Notes under the pieces: model-generated
What the model saw: the letters and a program-made list of their open reading frames with translations, nothing else
The model's database searches: none
What the model was told of the DNA's origin: nothing
Shown: one piece after another, positions 34,008 to 43,570 of the stretch
How positions within the stretch are numbered: the first letter of the stretch is position 1
Layout: each line of letters begins with the position of its first letter
NCBI RefSeq assembly: GCF_900197685.1
Contig: NZ_FZMF01000019.1
Location: forward strand, 1 to 64,000
Direction of reading: 5' to 3'
Length of the DNA stretch: 64,000 bases
Source: Helicobacter baculiformis
Lineage (GTDB): Bacteria > Campylobacterota > Campylobacteria > Campylobacterales > Helicobacteraceae
Program-made: the position numbers and the translations under genes

Positions 34008-35609
34008 ATGCATCGTCGCGTTAAGGGGGTGCTTGAGCACCTGTTGGAAGTACCGATCGTTTTAGAGCACCCTAAAGATAAGAGTTTGGGGCATTATGCA
34101 AGTGTGGTGGCGTTTTCTTTAGCAAAGACGCGCAGAAAAGCTCCCAAGGTAATTGCTTTAGATTTAGTAGAATTTTTGAGGCAACAGCCAGAATGCATTG
34201 AGCTTTTTTCTGAAATCAATGCGCTGAATGGCTACATTAATTTCACACTCAAAGATATGTTTTTAGATCGTTTGTGCAACGAAGCTTTGGCACTGGGGCG
34301 CGATTTTGCTAAAGGGACTTCAAATCAGACTCTATATGTTGAATTTGTAAGCGCTAATCCCACCGGACCCTTGCATATTGGGCATGCTAGGGGCGCGATT
34401 TTTGGAGATAGCCTATGCCGTTTAGGGCGTTTCTTGGGGCTAAAAACTCATGCGGAATACTATGTCAATGATATGGGTGCACAGATTAGAATGCTTGGTT
34501 TGTCTGTATATTTAACCCTTCAAAAAATGCAGGGTGTAGCAGTGCATTATCCCGAGAATGCCTACAAAGGTACTTACATCGTGGAATTAGCCCAGCGTGC
34601 CCTAGAGCATTTTGGTATGTTAGAAGGGGAAGAAGACACGCTTGTAACGCAACTGGGCAATTTTGCCAAAGATTTAATGTTGCGCGAAATCCAAGAGAGT
34701 CTAGTGGATTTAGGCGTACATATGGATGCATATGTGAGTGAAAAAGCGATGTTTGAAGCTCAAGAAGTGGTTTTTGATCGGTTACAAAAGGCAGGTGGAG
34801 TTTATGAAAATGAAGGGAAGATGTGGCTAGCATCCAGCCGTTACGGCGACGAAAAAGATCGCGTGCTTAAAAAAAGCGACTCTAGTTTTACCTATATTGC
34901 GGGCGATATTACCTACCATGATTATAAATTCCAACAAAATTATGACCATTATATTAATATCTTTGGAGCAGATCACCATGGTTATGTGGCGCGCGTTAGG
35001 GCGGCTCTGGAGTTTTTGGGGTATGAATCCAAACGCCTAGAGGTGCTCTTAGCGCAGATGGTCGCGCTTTTACAGCATGGCAAACCTTATAAAATGAGCA
35101 AGCGTGCGGGCAATTTTGTGCTACTAAGAGATGTTTTGCAAGACATTGGCAGAGATGCCTTACGCTTTGTCTTTCTCTCTAAAAAACTTGATACACATCT
35201 AGAATTTGATGTGGCGAGCTTACAGAATCAAGACAGCACAAACCCTATTTTCTACATCCATTACGCGAACGCACGAATCCACACTTTGCTTGGAAAATTT
35301 TTACAAAAAGGGGATGTACAGGCTATCTTGACAAGCACCCTAGAAAATCTACCTTCTCAAGCGACACATCTATTATTCAGCGCCCTTAACCTGCCCAAGG
35401 TGCTTTCTAGCGCTTTTGCCGATCGAGAGTTGCAAAAAATTTGCGAGTATCTCAAGAATTTAGCGGGAGATTTTCATAGTTTCTATAATGCTCACAGGAT
35501 TTTGGACACCCCTGAGGAACTTAGATATCTTAAACTCTGTCAAATGGTGAGTTTGAGCTTAACAATTGGATTAGACATTCTAGGGATCGAAGCCAAGAAG
35601 AAAATGTAG
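34008..35609 (+). CDS. argS: Arginyl-tRNA synthetase ArgS
   Basis: 533-residue class I synthetase charging tRNA-Arg. The HIGH motif is in SANPTGPLHIGHARGA near residue 120 and the KMSKR motif in PYKMSKRAGNF near residue 365; the C-terminal anticodon-binding domain follows. Full length. Starts 3 bases after tatA. A strong hairpin follows at 35614. Confidence 0.95.
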   Translation: MHRRVKGVLEHLLEVPIVLEHPKDKSLGHYASVVAFSLAKTRRKAPKVIALDLVEFLRQQPECIELFSEINALNGYINFTLKDMFLDRLCNEALALGRDFAKGTSNQTLYVEFVSANPTGPLHIGHARGAIFGDSLCRLGRFLGLKTHAEYYVNDMGAQIRMLGLSVYLTLQKMQGVAVHYPENAYKGTYIVELAQRALEHFGMLEGEEDTLVTQLGNFAKDLMLREIQESLVDLGVHMDAYVSEKAMFEAQEVVFDRLQKAGGVYENEGKMWLASSRYGDEKDRVLKKSDSSFTYIAGDITYHDYKFQQNYDHYINIFGADHHGYVARVRAALEFLGYESKRLEVLLAQMVALLQHGKPYKMSKRAGNFVLLRDVLQDIGRDALRFVFLSKKLDTHLEFDVASLQNQDSTNPIFYIHYANARIHTLLGKFLQKGDVQAILTSTLENLPSQATHLLFSALNLPKVLSSAFADRELQKICEYLKNLAGDFHSFYNAHRILDTPEELRYLKLCQMVSLSLTIGLDILGIEAKKKM

Positions 35610-35613
35610 AAAA

Positions 35614-35653
35614 CGCAGGATGGGGAAGGAGGGGGAGGTTACCCCACCCTGCG
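35614..35653. terminator. Bidirectional terminator between argS and priA
   Basis: Twelve-base arms CGCAGGATGGGG / CCCCACCCTGCG with a single A/C mismatch and a purine-rich 16-base loop, placed 4 bases after argS and 70 bases past the convergent priA stop. No long U-run follows on either strand. Confidence 0.65.
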
Positions 35654-35723
35654 CTAACTATTATAGCATATAATTTCGTGTTTTTATCTTAAGTATTGCT
35701 TAAACTACTATTAAAAGCGTTCC

Positions 35724-37583
35724 TCATACATCAGCAGGATCGACGATAATCTTAAAAGTATTGGAGTTACTTTCCTGAAGGCGGTGCAAAATGCTTAGAA
35801 GGTTAGTGGTGGATGTCGCACTGAGCAAGATTTCATAGCGGTATTGGTTGGCAATTTTAGAAACACGCGCACTAGTTGCGCCCAAAATATCCACCCCGTT
35901 TATTTGATCCAAGAGAATCTTTAGAAGGTCTAAACCAGTCTGCATCATTTCCTTAGCCTTTTGTTCCTTAGAGTGGGCAAATACCAAAAGAGCTAAGCGC
36001 ATAAACGGGGGGAAAATTTGCATGCGTGTCTGCAGTTCGTCCTTAAGAAAATCTTCATAATCGTCAAGATAGCGTGCCAAAAATGCGCGATTTAAAGTCT
36101 GAATTAACACTTTACCATCACTCTTACGCGCACTGCGTCCAGCAATCTGATACATCAAGCTTACTCCATGTTCAAAGCTGCTGTAGCTTCCATTGTGTAA
36201 AATCTCATCAATACCCAATACCACCGCTAAATGTACGCGATGGTAGTCATGCCCCTTAGCAATCATCTGTGTACCAATCAAAATATCTATATCGTGGGCA
36301 TTAAAAGTATCTAAAATGTGTTGTATTTGCCCATTAGTGTGGGTGTGATCCTTATCCAAAATTCCGATGCGCGCTTGAGGCAGTAGCGTTTCTAGGTCTT
36401 TTTTGCACTGCTGTGTACCCATGCGCCTACCTCGCAACGAGTCGTGATGACAAGTGGGACAAACTTTAGGAATATCCTCTTGGTGTTGACAATAATGGCA
36501 ACGCATACACTTATTCTTAAGATGTAAGCTCATATTTACACTGCAAAATGGACAACGCACACCCTGTCCGCAAGCTTGGCACAGGAGTTTTTTAAAGTGA
36601 GCACGCGTGGGCATAAAAATCACGCTCTGTTGCTTTTGTATTAAAGTGTTTTCTAAAGCGCTTAAAATTGCTGAACTTAGTATAGTGGGACTTTCATCAA
36701 AAATAATTTCTTGGGTAGAGTCATAGAAACGCCCCTTTAGACGCACAAGAGTTTGGCTTTTTTGCGCCACATAATAGCTCCGCACGCTGGGCGTTGCAGA
36801 ACCTAATACAACCTGAATGGGCATGTGTTGTGCTAAATACAGACTTACATCACGGGCATTATAAAAAGGAGCCTGGTTGGCTTTGTAGGCATGGTCGTGC
36901 TCTTCATCGATAATTATCAAGCCCAAATGTGCTATAGGTAAAAATAACGCACTTCTAGTACCCACTACCACGCGCACTTCTTGTGTATAGAGCTTTTCTA
37001 AAAGGGTGTTTCTTTGGGTGATATTGAGCTTGCTATGCCATATTCCTACACATGATCCAAAGTTATTTAGGAGGACTCGGTAAATTTGAGGAGCTAGGGC
37101 AATTTCGGGCACGAGTACAAGCACGCTTAAAGATTTTTGGAGTTTTTGAGCAATTAAATGGGCATAGATGTGTGTCTTACCACTACCTGTATCTCCAAAT
37201 AGTAAAGCAGTTTGGAGGGGTGCAATCTGATCGCAAGCAGTTTGTTGTAAATGGCTCAAGGGGTTAAGTCTAGGTATCACTTCGATTGGAGTAGACACAT
37301 ATCCGGTTTTAAAGGGATAGAACATGGGTGCAACAACTCCTATTTGTGTGCAATAGTAATGAGCAATGAAACGTAATAAAACCATTTGATGCGCATTGAA
37401 ATACGCCCCTGTTGACCTTGCCTCTTTGCATACAAAGTTAGGTTGTGCACACAGCCCCAACACCACACCTTGAAGATGACGGCGTTGCAAGGGAATTTTA
37501 ACCAAAGTCCCTATTTCAAAGTTTTCTTGACTTTCATAGGTTAAGGGTTTAGTTTTAGCAAAAGGCGCGATAATGTAAAACAG
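35724..37583 (-). CDS. priA: Primosomal replication-restart helicase PriA
   Basis: About 619-residue SF2 helicase that reloads the replisome at stalled forks. Walker A GDTGSGKTHIY, Walker B IIIDEEHDHAYK, LGSATPSV, and the zinc-binding CysX2Cys clusters (CQACGQGVRCPFC ... CPTC) are present, then IAGRSARK near the end. The first ATG/GTG/TTG-type start would be TTG at 37505, but the conserved N-terminal stretch KPLTYESQENFEIGTLVKI is encoded in frame upstream of it with no ATG. I place the start at CTG 37583, 6 bases after AAGG and 18 bases after the expected transcription start. The exact start codon remains uncertain. Confidence 0.85.
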   Translation of the reverse strand: MFYIIAPFAKTKPLTYESQENFEIGTLVKIPLQRRHLQGVVLGLCAQPNFVCKEARSTGAYFNAHQMVLLRFIAHYYCTQIGVVAPMFYPFKTGYVSTPIEVIPRLNPLSHLQQTACDQIAPLQTALLFGDTGSGKTHIYAHLIAQKLQKSLSVLVLVPEIALAPQIYRVLLNNFGSCVGIWHSKLNITQRNTLLEKLYTQEVRVVVGTRSALFLPIAHLGLIIIDEEHDHAYKANQAPFYNARDVSLYLAQHMPIQVVLGSATPSVRSYYVAQKSQTLVRLKGRFYDSTQEIIFDESPTILSSAILSALENTLIQKQQSVIFMPTRAHFKKLLCQACGQGVRCPFCSVNMSLHLKNKCMRCHYCQHQEDIPKVCPTCHHDSLRGRRMGTQQCKKDLETLLPQARIGILDKDHTHTNGQIQHILDTFNAHDIDILIGTQMIAKGHDYHRVHLAVVLGIDEILHNGSYSSFEHGVSLMYQIAGRSARKSDGKVLIQTLNRAFLARYLDDYEDFLKDELQTRMQIFPPFMRLALLVFAHSKEQKAKEMMQTGLDLLKILLDQINGVDILGATSARVSKIANQYRYEILLSATSTTNLLSILHRLQESNSNTFKIIVDPADV

Positions 37584-37606
37584 GACAAACCTTGTATATT
37601 TTGACT

Positions 37607-37612
37607 ATTATA
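37607..37612 (-). promoter_or_regulatory. -10 box of priA
   Basis: TATAAT on the minus strand. With standard spacing, transcription would begin near 37600, leaving an AAGG site at 37590-37593 and a CTG at 37581-37583. Confidence 0.5.
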
Positions 37613-37683
37613 ACTAAACTACAAGATTTAACCATGCTTGTTATCCATGCTCACCCTATTGAGTATTCTAACGCGCTTTATGT

Positions 37684-37689
37684 TATAGT
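37684..37689 (+). promoter_or_regulatory. -10 box of the lipoprotein gene, leaderless layout
   Basis: TATAGT followed by GCACACATG, so the predicted transcription start coincides with the ATG at 37696. The layout nearly duplicates the pgpA promoter. Confidence 0.5.
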
Positions 37690-37695
37690 GCACAC

Positions 37696-38226
37696 ATGAG
37701 AATGCTCAGTTTGGCGTTGGTTTTATGGCTTTGTGCGTGTGTGCCCAAACCTTCCAGTTTGGCAAGTCCGGTAACTTTTGACATTGCTTATCAAGGCAGT
37801 GCAGTCAAGACTTATTGGCGTAAATTAGGAGACAAGAACTCTAAAATGCTAGTATTGGGGAGTAATAATTGGTTTTTTTCACTTTGGCGGGACACTTTCA
37901 AAAAAGCTAAACTAGATACACGCATGCTTGAGCCGGGGATTTATTATTTAAGTTCTTTTGAAGTGCAGGTGGGCGATCGCTTGCTTAAAAGTCAAACCAC
38001 TTTACCTAGATGGCGTGGGGGTTGGGATAGCGTGCATAACCGCCCGTTATTTTTAGCATTTCAGGTTAAGCCCCATACTCCTTTAAAATTGCCTCCCATT
38101 GAGTTGGCGATTCAACACACTTTACGCAATAAAAAGCAAGGGGTACAAGAAAGCTATAAGGTCAATTTTCTCTTTTATGATAAACAGGGCGTGTTGCTCA
38201 AAGGACACCTTAGTAAGACATTTTGA
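37696..38226 (+). CDS. Probable lipoprotein of unknown function
   Basis: 176 residues with a lipoprotein signal peptide: hydrophobic LALVLWLCAC with Cys at about residue 15 and Leu at -3, so lipid attachment is likely. The mature part is beta-rich (FDIAYQGSAVKTYWRKLG, PGIYYLSSFEVQVGDRLL, SYKVNFLFYDKQGVLLKG). I do not recognise the family. No ribosome site precedes the ATG, consistent with a leaderless mRNA. It lies between priA (divergent) and plsY. Confidence 0.75.
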   Translation: MRMLSLALVLWLCACVPKPSSLASPVTFDIAYQGSAVKTYWRKLGDKNSKMLVLGSNNWFFSLWRDTFKKAKLDTRMLEPGIYYLSSFEVQVGDRLLKSQTTLPRWRGGWDSVHNRPLFLAFQVKPHTPLKLPPIELAIQHTLRNKKQGVQESYKVNFLFYDKQGVLLKGHLSKTF

Positions 38227-38234
38227 TTTTTAGC

Positions 38235-38240
38235 TATAAT
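38235..38240 (+). promoter_or_regulatory. -10 box of plsY-folB
   Basis: Perfect TATAAT in TAGCTATAATTTAG, 23 bases before the plsY ATG. Confidence 0.55.
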
Positions 38241-38263
38241 TTAGTTTTGATAAAGGGTTTGCA

Positions 38264-38932
38264 ATGGAAGGTCTCTTAGTTTTTTTGACCAATATTAATG
38301 TGATTTTTTATCTCATTGGGTATTTCGTGGGGGGGATTCCCTTCGGATATTGGATTGTCAAGGTATGCTATAAAGTAGATGTTACCACACAAGGGAGTGG
38401 AGGGATTGGAGCTACTAATGTTGTGCGGGTAATGAACACGATCGATCCCTCTAAGGCAAAAAAGCTCGGCATGAGTGTGTTGGTATTAGATCTGCTTAAA
38501 GGGGTATTTTGTGTTCTAGCTGCTAAACTCGCAGGCTTGAGCTATGAAGCGCAATGGATGGTTGCCATTACGACCATCTTGGGACACTGCTATTCACCCT
38601 TTCTAGGCTTTAAAGGAGGCAAAGGTGTGAGCACGACTATGGGCGCGGTACTTTTACTCATTCCCGTAGAAAGTCTGATTGGACTCGTTTTGTGGGCTTT
38701 CGTAGGTAAAAAGCTCAAAATTTCCTCCCTAGCTTCTATTGCAGGTGTGGGCTTTGCGACACTATCTATATTCTTAATTCCAGCTTTACAGCTCCATCTT
38801 CCCGCGCCCATTGATATAGATGCACAGATTGGCACGCGTAGTCCTATGGTGCTTGTTTTTCTTTTTACGCTTTATAAGCATTGGTCAAATCTGATTAGAC
38901 TCTTCACTGGGCAGGAAAAGAGGATTTCGTAG
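38264..38932 (+). CDS. plsY: Acyl-phosphate:glycerol-3-phosphate acyltransferase PlsY
   Basis: 222-residue membrane enzyme making lysophosphatidic acid, the first step of phospholipid synthesis. Family motifs are GGIPFGYWI, GSGGIGATNVVR and the glycine-rich FKGGKGVSTTMG, with about seven hydrophobic helices. folB follows with its start 9 bases after the stop. It uses the glycerol 3-phosphate that GlpK can also supply. Confidence 0.93.
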   Translation: MEGLLVFLTNINVIFYLIGYFVGGIPFGYWIVKVCYKVDVTTQGSGGIGATNVVRVMNTIDPSKAKKLGMSVLVLDLLKGVFCVLAAKLAGLSYEAQWMVAITTILGHCYSPFLGFKGGKGVSTTMGAVLLLIPVESLIGLVLWAFVGKKLKISSLASIAGVGFATLSIFLIPALQLHLPAPIDIDAQIGTRSPMVLVFLFTLYKHWSNLIRLFTGQEKRIS

Positions 38933-38941
38933 AGATTGCAT

Positions 38942-39274
38942 ATGACTTTGCTTGTAGAAAATTACCGCTTGGATGCGGTTATTGGTATCCGTCAAGATGA
39001 ACAAAGCCGCCCTCAACCTCTAATCATTGATCTAGAAATTGACTACCACTACAGCCATGCAAGCCAGTATTTAGATTACATGGAGATTTTAAAAGTGGTG
39101 CACGATAAATTTTCCGCTAAGTCTTACACTCTTCTAGAAGAGGCATTGGAAGAAATAAGCTTGTGGCTTAAGCAGTGTTTCCCTAGCATTACAAGTATGA
39201 CTATGGGGATCAAGAAGCCTCAAGCCTGTCAGTATGCCCTTGTAGGAGCACGCCTATACAAAACCTTCGAATAA
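38942..39274 (+). CDS. folB: Dihydroneopterin aldolase-family protein FolB
   Basis: 110-residue tunnel-fold enzyme of folate synthesis that cleaves dihydroneopterin. It has the N-terminal ENYRLDAVIGIRQDEQ pattern, the conserved YTLLEEALEEIS helix with active-site Glu, and the C-terminal KPQACQYALVGA strand. The ATG at 38942 is preferred over a TTG two codons upstream. Shorter than E. coli FolB but normal for this group. Confidence 0.85.
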   Translation: MTLLVENYRLDAVIGIRQDEQSRPQPLIIDLEIDYHYSHASQYLDYMEILKVVHDKFSAKSYTLLEEALEEISLWLKQCFPSITSMTMGIKKPQACQYALVGARLYKTFE

Positions 39275-39307
39275 CATAGTCTTCTATCATCAAGTATTAA
39301 AGAAGTT

Positions 39308-39793
39308 TTAGCCAAGGCTTGGCATGGCATGTGCTAATGCGCGGCGTTGCTGGGCATGCGTGAGCGCGACAGCGAGCGCATCTGTAATATCTAAGGGTTT
39401 AATCGCACTCTTGAGACCTAGAATCTTTTTAACCATAAATGCGACCTGCTCCTTGTTTGCTTTACCATGCCCACTGATAGCGCGTTTAATTTGTAGAGGC
39501 GTGTATTCACTGAAGTGTCCTACGCTCTGCAAAATCTTTAAGCTCAATGCTCCTCTAAATTGTGCAAGTTTGAGTACACTTTTAGGGTTATAAGCGTAAA
39601 AAATATCTTCCATCGCTACCTCCACGATGGAGTAGGTTTTTAAAACTTGATTCAAGCCCTCTATCATCTCCAAAATTTGGATTTGCAGAGGCGCGTTTTG
39701 GATATGGATAAACCCCGCTCCCACTAACTTACTTTGCATGTCTATGATCCCATACCCACACTTACGACTCCCGGGATCAATACCTAGAATCAT
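39308..39793 (-). CDS. ruvC: Holliday junction resolvase RuvC
   Basis: 161-residue RNase H-fold endonuclease that resolves four-way junctions. Catalytic acidic residues are visible in ILGIDPGSR (Asp6), [11 protein letters not shown] (Glu), and the C-terminal [14 protein letters not shown] (two Asp). Its ATG overlaps the chemoreceptor stop (TAATG), so it is translated as the downstream gene of the receptor. Confidence 0.95.
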   Translation of the reverse strand: MILGIDPGSRKCGYGIIDMQSKLVGAGFIHIQNAPLQIQILEMIEGLNQVLKTYSIVEVAMEDIFYAYNPKSVLKLAQFRGALSLKILQSVGHFSEYTPLQIKRAISGHGKANKEQVAFMVKKILGLKSAIKPLDITDALAVALTHAQQRRALAHAMPSLG

Positions 39794-41466
39794 TAAGATT
39801 GGAATTGGTTAATATTGCTATCTAAAGCAACTGTAGCTTCGCGTAAGCTTTCAGCAGCTTGGATAATTTTCGTAGCTTCTATAGCATTATTCGCGTTGAT
39901 TGCCTCAATCCCTTCAAAATAAGGTGTCATGGCATCGATATCTTGTTTAGTCCCTACAAAACTTCCAATGGAGGTATTCACCCTCTGTACTACAAACTCC
40001 AAGTTTGCATTCATGTTTTTAAACTTGTCTTGCATCTCTAGCCCTACATTATTGAGTTCTTCAATCTTTTTGGAGTTCAAATTCATTTGGCTGGAAACAT
40101 CGTTAATCTCTTGTACGATCACCCCAATAGTCGAATTAATTTCTGCCAAACTTTTTTGTGTGCGTGCAGCTAAGTTACGCACTTCGTCCGCCACCACTGC
40201 AAAGCCACGCCCATGCTCGCCTGCCCGTGCAGCCTCTATAGCAGCATTAAGCGCAAGCAAATTAGTTTGATCGGCAATATCGTCGATGATATGCAAAATT
40301 CCCTTGACGCTATCGGCGTTCTTGCTGAGTTGTTCAACTTTGTTGGCGAGCTCTTCTTCTGTTTTAGAAGCCTCTGTAATTTGTCCAAATAGATTGGAAA
40401 TTGCGCTGTTGGAAGTTTGAATAGAACCTTGCACTTCCATCAAACTTTGCTGACTTTCTTGGGCTTGATCTAGGGATTTGCCCAAAATTTGATTAATCTC
40501 AGTGGTTCTATTTTTGATTTGGTTGATCATTTCCGTGCGTTTGCTCATCTCATTTAACACGGCTAAAATAGTTGTTTTAAGTGTATTGGCAATCTCTCTA
40601 TTGCTTTTGCTTGTTGCCTTCATGTAGTTGAAAAAACTTTGAATATGTTCTACAAAATGGTTGATTCCCTGTCCCACTCTACCAATTTCGTCATACCCCT
40701 TAATGCGGATACGCTGGGTAAGATTTCTTTCTCCTTGATTAAATTCGTGCATCATGTGTACCAACACATTCAAGCGTTTAATGATAGTAAAGTAGACAAG
40801 CAAGGAGCTCAAAACAATAAAGAAACCTATAATACCCGCAATGTAATAAATTAGCGCATGAAGGTTTTTAGAAACTTGCCGTCTGATCTCTTTACGTGTT
40901 TGCTCGCTAGCACTCAAGATATCGCTAACATAAGAGGTTGAGACAATAACCATGCCACTTATAGGCTCGTAGTGGCTATAAGCTACTTTAGGCTCTGGAT
41001 TACCTCCTGCAAATTTTGGCATTTCATAGCGCGTGAAACCTCCCCCTTTTTTTGCTTGCTCAACATAACCTCGTACATAATGAACACCATCAACGCTAGT
41101 TAGATTCATGCCATTTTTGCCCACTGTGTTTGGGTTCACCGGATCGAAGATCACCTTGCCCTGCATATCCACCACGACCATGTAGATCATGCCTTTATCG
41201 TTATTAATCTTCCCGAAATATTCTAGGGCAAGCTTTGTAGCCTGTTCCTTAGGGAAGAGCTTATAATAACCTGACACTACCTGCTCGATTAGGTGAGTGT
41301 CATACTTGAGTGTATCTCCTCGATGCTTCATGTCTCCATTTGTTTCGCTGGTAATTACGGAGGATACAAGGTGGTATTGTTTGTGATCAGCGATAATAAT
41401 GATCACAATCCCTACAATGGAGAGAGATAAAAGAATCGCCCCTATAATTTTAGCCCCAAGATTCAT
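39793..41466 (-). CDS. Transmembrane chemoreceptor with single Cache domain
   Basis: About 557 residues: TM1 near residues 7-27, a periplasmic single-Cache ligand domain (~30-200) with [16 protein letters not shown] and [20 protein letters not shown]2 near 205-228, a HAMP segment, then a long MCP signalling domain with the [20 protein letters not shown] tip. The ligand is unknown. The start ATG at 41466 has AGGAG 6 bases upstream; an in-frame GTG two codons earlier is weaker. The last ~90 residues extend beyond the usual bundle ([18 protein letters not shown]). It differs from the PAS receptor at 15722 in having membrane topology. Confidence 0.9.
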   Translation of the reverse strand: MNLGAKIIGAILLSLSIVGIVIIIIADHKQYHLVSSVITSETNGDMKHRGDTLKYDTHLIEQVVSGYYKLFPKEQATKLALEYFGKINNDKGMIYMVVVDMQGKVIFDPVNPNTVGKNGMNLTSVDGVHYVRGYVEQAKKGGGFTRYEMPKFAGGNPEPKVAYSHYEPISGMVIVSTSYVSDILSASEQTRKEIRRQVSKNLHALIYYIAGIIGFFIVLSSLLVYFTIIKRLNVLVHMMHEFNQGERNLTQRIRIKGYDEIGRVGQGINHFVEHIQSFFNYMKATSKSNREIANTLKTTILAVLNEMSKRTEMINQIKNRTTEINQILGKSLDQAQESQQSLMEVQGSIQTSNSAISNLFGQITEASKTEEELANKVEQLSKNADSVKGILHIIDDIADQTNLLALNAAIEAARAGEHGRGFAVVADEVRNLAARTQKSLAEINSTIGVIVQEINDVSSQMNLNSKKIEELNNVGLEMQDKFKNMNANLEFVVQRVNTSIGSFVGTKQDIDAMTPYFEGIEAINANNAIEATKIIQAAESLREATVALDSNINQFQS

Positions 41467-41534
41467 TTGCACTCCTAGTGCTGGTCAGGTTTAGTGAAGC
41501 GCCCATTCTAACATAGATGTGTTAAAATATGGAT

Positions 41535-41981
41535 ATGCGAGATTTGATTACCTCAGCTCTGTTTTTGGCTCAGAGCGATACCACTGCCGGGTTTTTTGGC
41601 ACCGATTCTAACGCACTAAACCGCACCAAGAACAGCCCTCCTCATAAACCCTTACTGCAAGTTGTAGCGAGTTTGCGTGCCCTTCCTGTGCGCGTGCCAC
41701 AAATTCATCGTCATTTTGTGCGACACAAGCGGGGCAGCTTTATTTACCCTACCATGCCTCCTAGAGGCTACCGCGTAATTAGAGATCCAAGAGTCTTAGG
41801 ATTTGTGATTTTTTTTGATGTGCTTTACAGCACTTCGGCTAACCCGAGCGGGGCAAACTTCAATCTAGAATGGGCGCGTGAAAACGCCTCCATTACTCTT
41901 GAGGATAGACACGGACTCTACCAAGCCCCCCCCTCTGCTATTTTTAAGCTTTCGCGCACACGTAAAAAGCGCCTGCGCTAA
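41535..41981 (+). CDS. Short Sua5/YciO/YrdC-family protein
   Basis: About 148 residues with motifs of the threonylcarbamoyl-AMP synthase fold: FLAQSDTTAGFFGTDSNAL corresponding to the PTDTxYGL region, a KPLLQVV strand, and the diagnostic LYSTSANPSG near residue 115. It is shorter than TsaC (about 190), with QSDT in place of PTDT, so activity in t6A tRNA modification is uncertain. TAAAAT ends 6 bases before this ATG, fitting a leaderless mRNA; an ATG at 41529 is an alternative. Its stop overlaps the convergent gene's stop. Confidence 0.7.
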   Translation: MRDLITSALFLAQSDTTAGFFGTDSNALNRTKNSPPHKPLLQVVASLRALPVRVPQIHRHFVRHKRGSFIYPTMPPRGYRVIRDPRVLGFVIFFDVLYSTSANPSGANFNLEWARENASITLEDRHGLYQAPPSAIFKLSRTRKKRLR

Positions 41982-42454
41982 TGTGTGGACTTTTTGGATG
42001 CTTGGGTAGCACCACTAGGCGTAAAACCATTTTGTTGTAAGTCTTCATAAAAAGTTTTAGACTGCAAGGTAGCTTTCCAGTGGTTCAGATAGTCATACTC
42101 TGCATCCACTTCTTTTTTGAGATTGTCGACATTCTGTACCCTAAGTGCAAGTGCTTTCTTGATGGCATCTAGGCGCTTCTGTCTTTGTGCAGGGCTGAGC
42201 TTAGCAATATTCTTTGCCAAAACCTCTTGAAAATGCTTTTGAAAATCCGCCTGATGTTGGGGAGTCATTTTGTTGTAGCGGTTTTTCATTTCGCTCAAGT
42301 AATTGATCACCTTACTTGCCTCCACCTTACCGGCCATATCTAACATTTCCTGATCCGGCTTAGCATGGTATTCTGGAAACACATTCAGCCCTAAATCCTG
42401 AGCTCCCAGCGCGCTGAGCAAGCCCGAAGCCACAACCGCGTATACAAATTTCAT
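41978..42454 (-). CDS. Exported alpha-helical hypothetical protein
   Basis: 158 residues with a signal peptide (cleaved after ALGA, about residue 18), then almost wholly helical and charged (LSEMKNRYNKMTPQHQADF, LSPAQRQKRLDAIKKAL). No cysteines in the mature part. I do not recognise the family with confidence. It lies directly downstream of the DsbK-type oxidoreductase, 58 bases away on the same strand, but lacks cysteines to be its substrate. It resembles the small periplasmic proteins encoded next to HP0231 in H. pylori only by position. Confidence 0.7.
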   Translation of the reverse strand: MKFVYAVVASGLLSALGAQDLGLNVFPEYHAKPDQEMLDMAGKVEASKVINYLSEMKNRYNKMTPQHQADFQKHFQEVLAKNIAKLSPAQRQKRLDAIKKALALRVQNVDNLKKEVDAEYDYLNHWKATLQSKTFYEDLQQNGFTPSGATQASKKSTH

Positions 42455-42512
42455 TGCCTATCCTTTATAGATTTTGCCCTGCATTATAGCTTTTTTTTCT
42501 AAACCACAACGA

Positions 42513-43259
42513 TCACTGCTGCCGCTCATAGATGAAAGGCACGCTTTCAATCCCCGTTGCTAAAACTTGCTTAGTAACTTCTTCTACTTGCTTAATCTTG
42601 TCATCGGGCACTTCTGCTGGTTCGTAAGCGGTTGCATAAACTTTATTGAGTAGGGCGATTTTGCTCTCTGTATTGTGCGCCTGTTTTGCCTGCATCATAA
42701 TATCTGCTGCCTTTAGGATAGATTTTCTACCCAAAAGACCCACAACGACCATGTGAACATTAGCATCCTTAAGGTGATCTTGGATTTTGCGCAACTCGTT
42801 TTGACAATGTGGACACATCGGATCGGATACGATATAGAGCTCTTTGGCATTTTTGTTTTTTGACGCGAGTGTGATTATGTAATCTTTGGGCAATGCGTCA
42901 AACATGGCATTAATTTTTGCCCCATTAGCCTGCTTGAAATTATAACTTTGGGTTTGGTTGTAAATGCTATTGATCAACTTAATATCTTGCTCGTTATTGC
43001 TAAAAAAAAGATTGCTCAGCCCTACAACCAAAGTTCCATTTTTGTTGGCAAGCAGAGGAACATGGTACTTAGTTTCAGATTCTTCTACAACCACAATTTG
43101 AAAATCCTTGTTAGATTTCAAGGATTGTGACCGGAGAACCTTAACATGTTTTTTAGTTTGCTTGTGAATGAGTTGCACGATGTTCTCATTAAGCACACTG
43201 CTATCTTTGGCTTCTATCATGCCTACACACAGCACCAACGCACACAGAATTTTACGCAT
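42513..43259 (-). CDS. dsbK: Periplasmic thiol oxidoreductase, HP0231/DsbK type
   Basis: 248 residues with a signal peptide (MRKILCALVLCVGMIEA), an N-terminal dimerisation domain, and a thioredoxin-fold catalytic domain with active-site CPHC (SDPMCPHCQNE) and a cis-proline loop SVPF near the C-terminus, as in H. pylori HP0231. That protein introduces disulfides into exported proteins. The ATG at 43259 is preferred to an adjacent upstream TTG. The four-cysteine array proteins at 6526-15622 are obvious candidate substrates, by inference only. Confidence 0.88.
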   Translation of the reverse strand: MRKILCALVLCVGMIEAKDSSVLNENIVQLIHKQTKKHVKVLRSQSLKSNKDFQIVVVEESETKYHVPLLANKNGTLVVGLSNLFFSNNEQDIKLINSIYNQTQSYNFKQANGAKINAMFDALPKDYIITLASKNKNAKELYIVSDPMCPHCQNELRKIQDHLKDANVHMVVVGLLGRKSILKAADIMMQAKQAHNTESKIALLNKVYATAYEPAEVPDDKIKQVEEVTKQVLATGIESVPFIYERQQ

Positions 43260-43374
43260 CAAAACCCTTAAATAAAATTTAGACTCTTAATTCTAACACT
43301 AAAAGACTAATACTATGCTTTCCATACGAACAATGGAATCATTTTGATTAAGATTTTTGTTAACTTTAGAACAC

Positions 43375-43380
43375 TATAAT
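43375..43380 (+). promoter_or_regulatory. -10 box of the tRNA-Ser gene
   Basis: Perfect TATAAT 22 bases before the tRNA 5' end, with TTGTTA about 17 bases further upstream as a plausible -35. Confidence 0.7.
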
Positions 43381-43402
43381 GGCGTCTTTGTTCTAAAAGA
43401 AA

Positions 43403-43493
43403 GGACAGGTGGGTGAGTTGGCTGAAACCACATCCCTGCTAAGGATGCGTAGCTGCAAGGTTACCGAGGGTTCGAATCCCTCCCTGTCCGCCA
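43403..43493 (+). tRNA. tRNA-Ser (anticodon GCT)
   Basis: 91 bases with a 7-bp acceptor stem (GGACAGG / CCTGTCC), discriminator G and encoded CCA. The anticodon loop reads CTGCTAA with stem ATCCC-type pairing to GGAT, giving GCT for serine AGC/AGU codons. The long variable arm typical of serine tRNAs follows, then the T loop GGTTCGAATCC. fliW lies downstream on the same strand. Confidence 0.95.
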
Positions 43494-43570
43494 CCCCTAT
43501 AAATCCTTTTATTTAGTTTTTTGGAACAGCTTTTGCTGAAGACTTGGTATATTTTGCTAAAGGAACAAGC

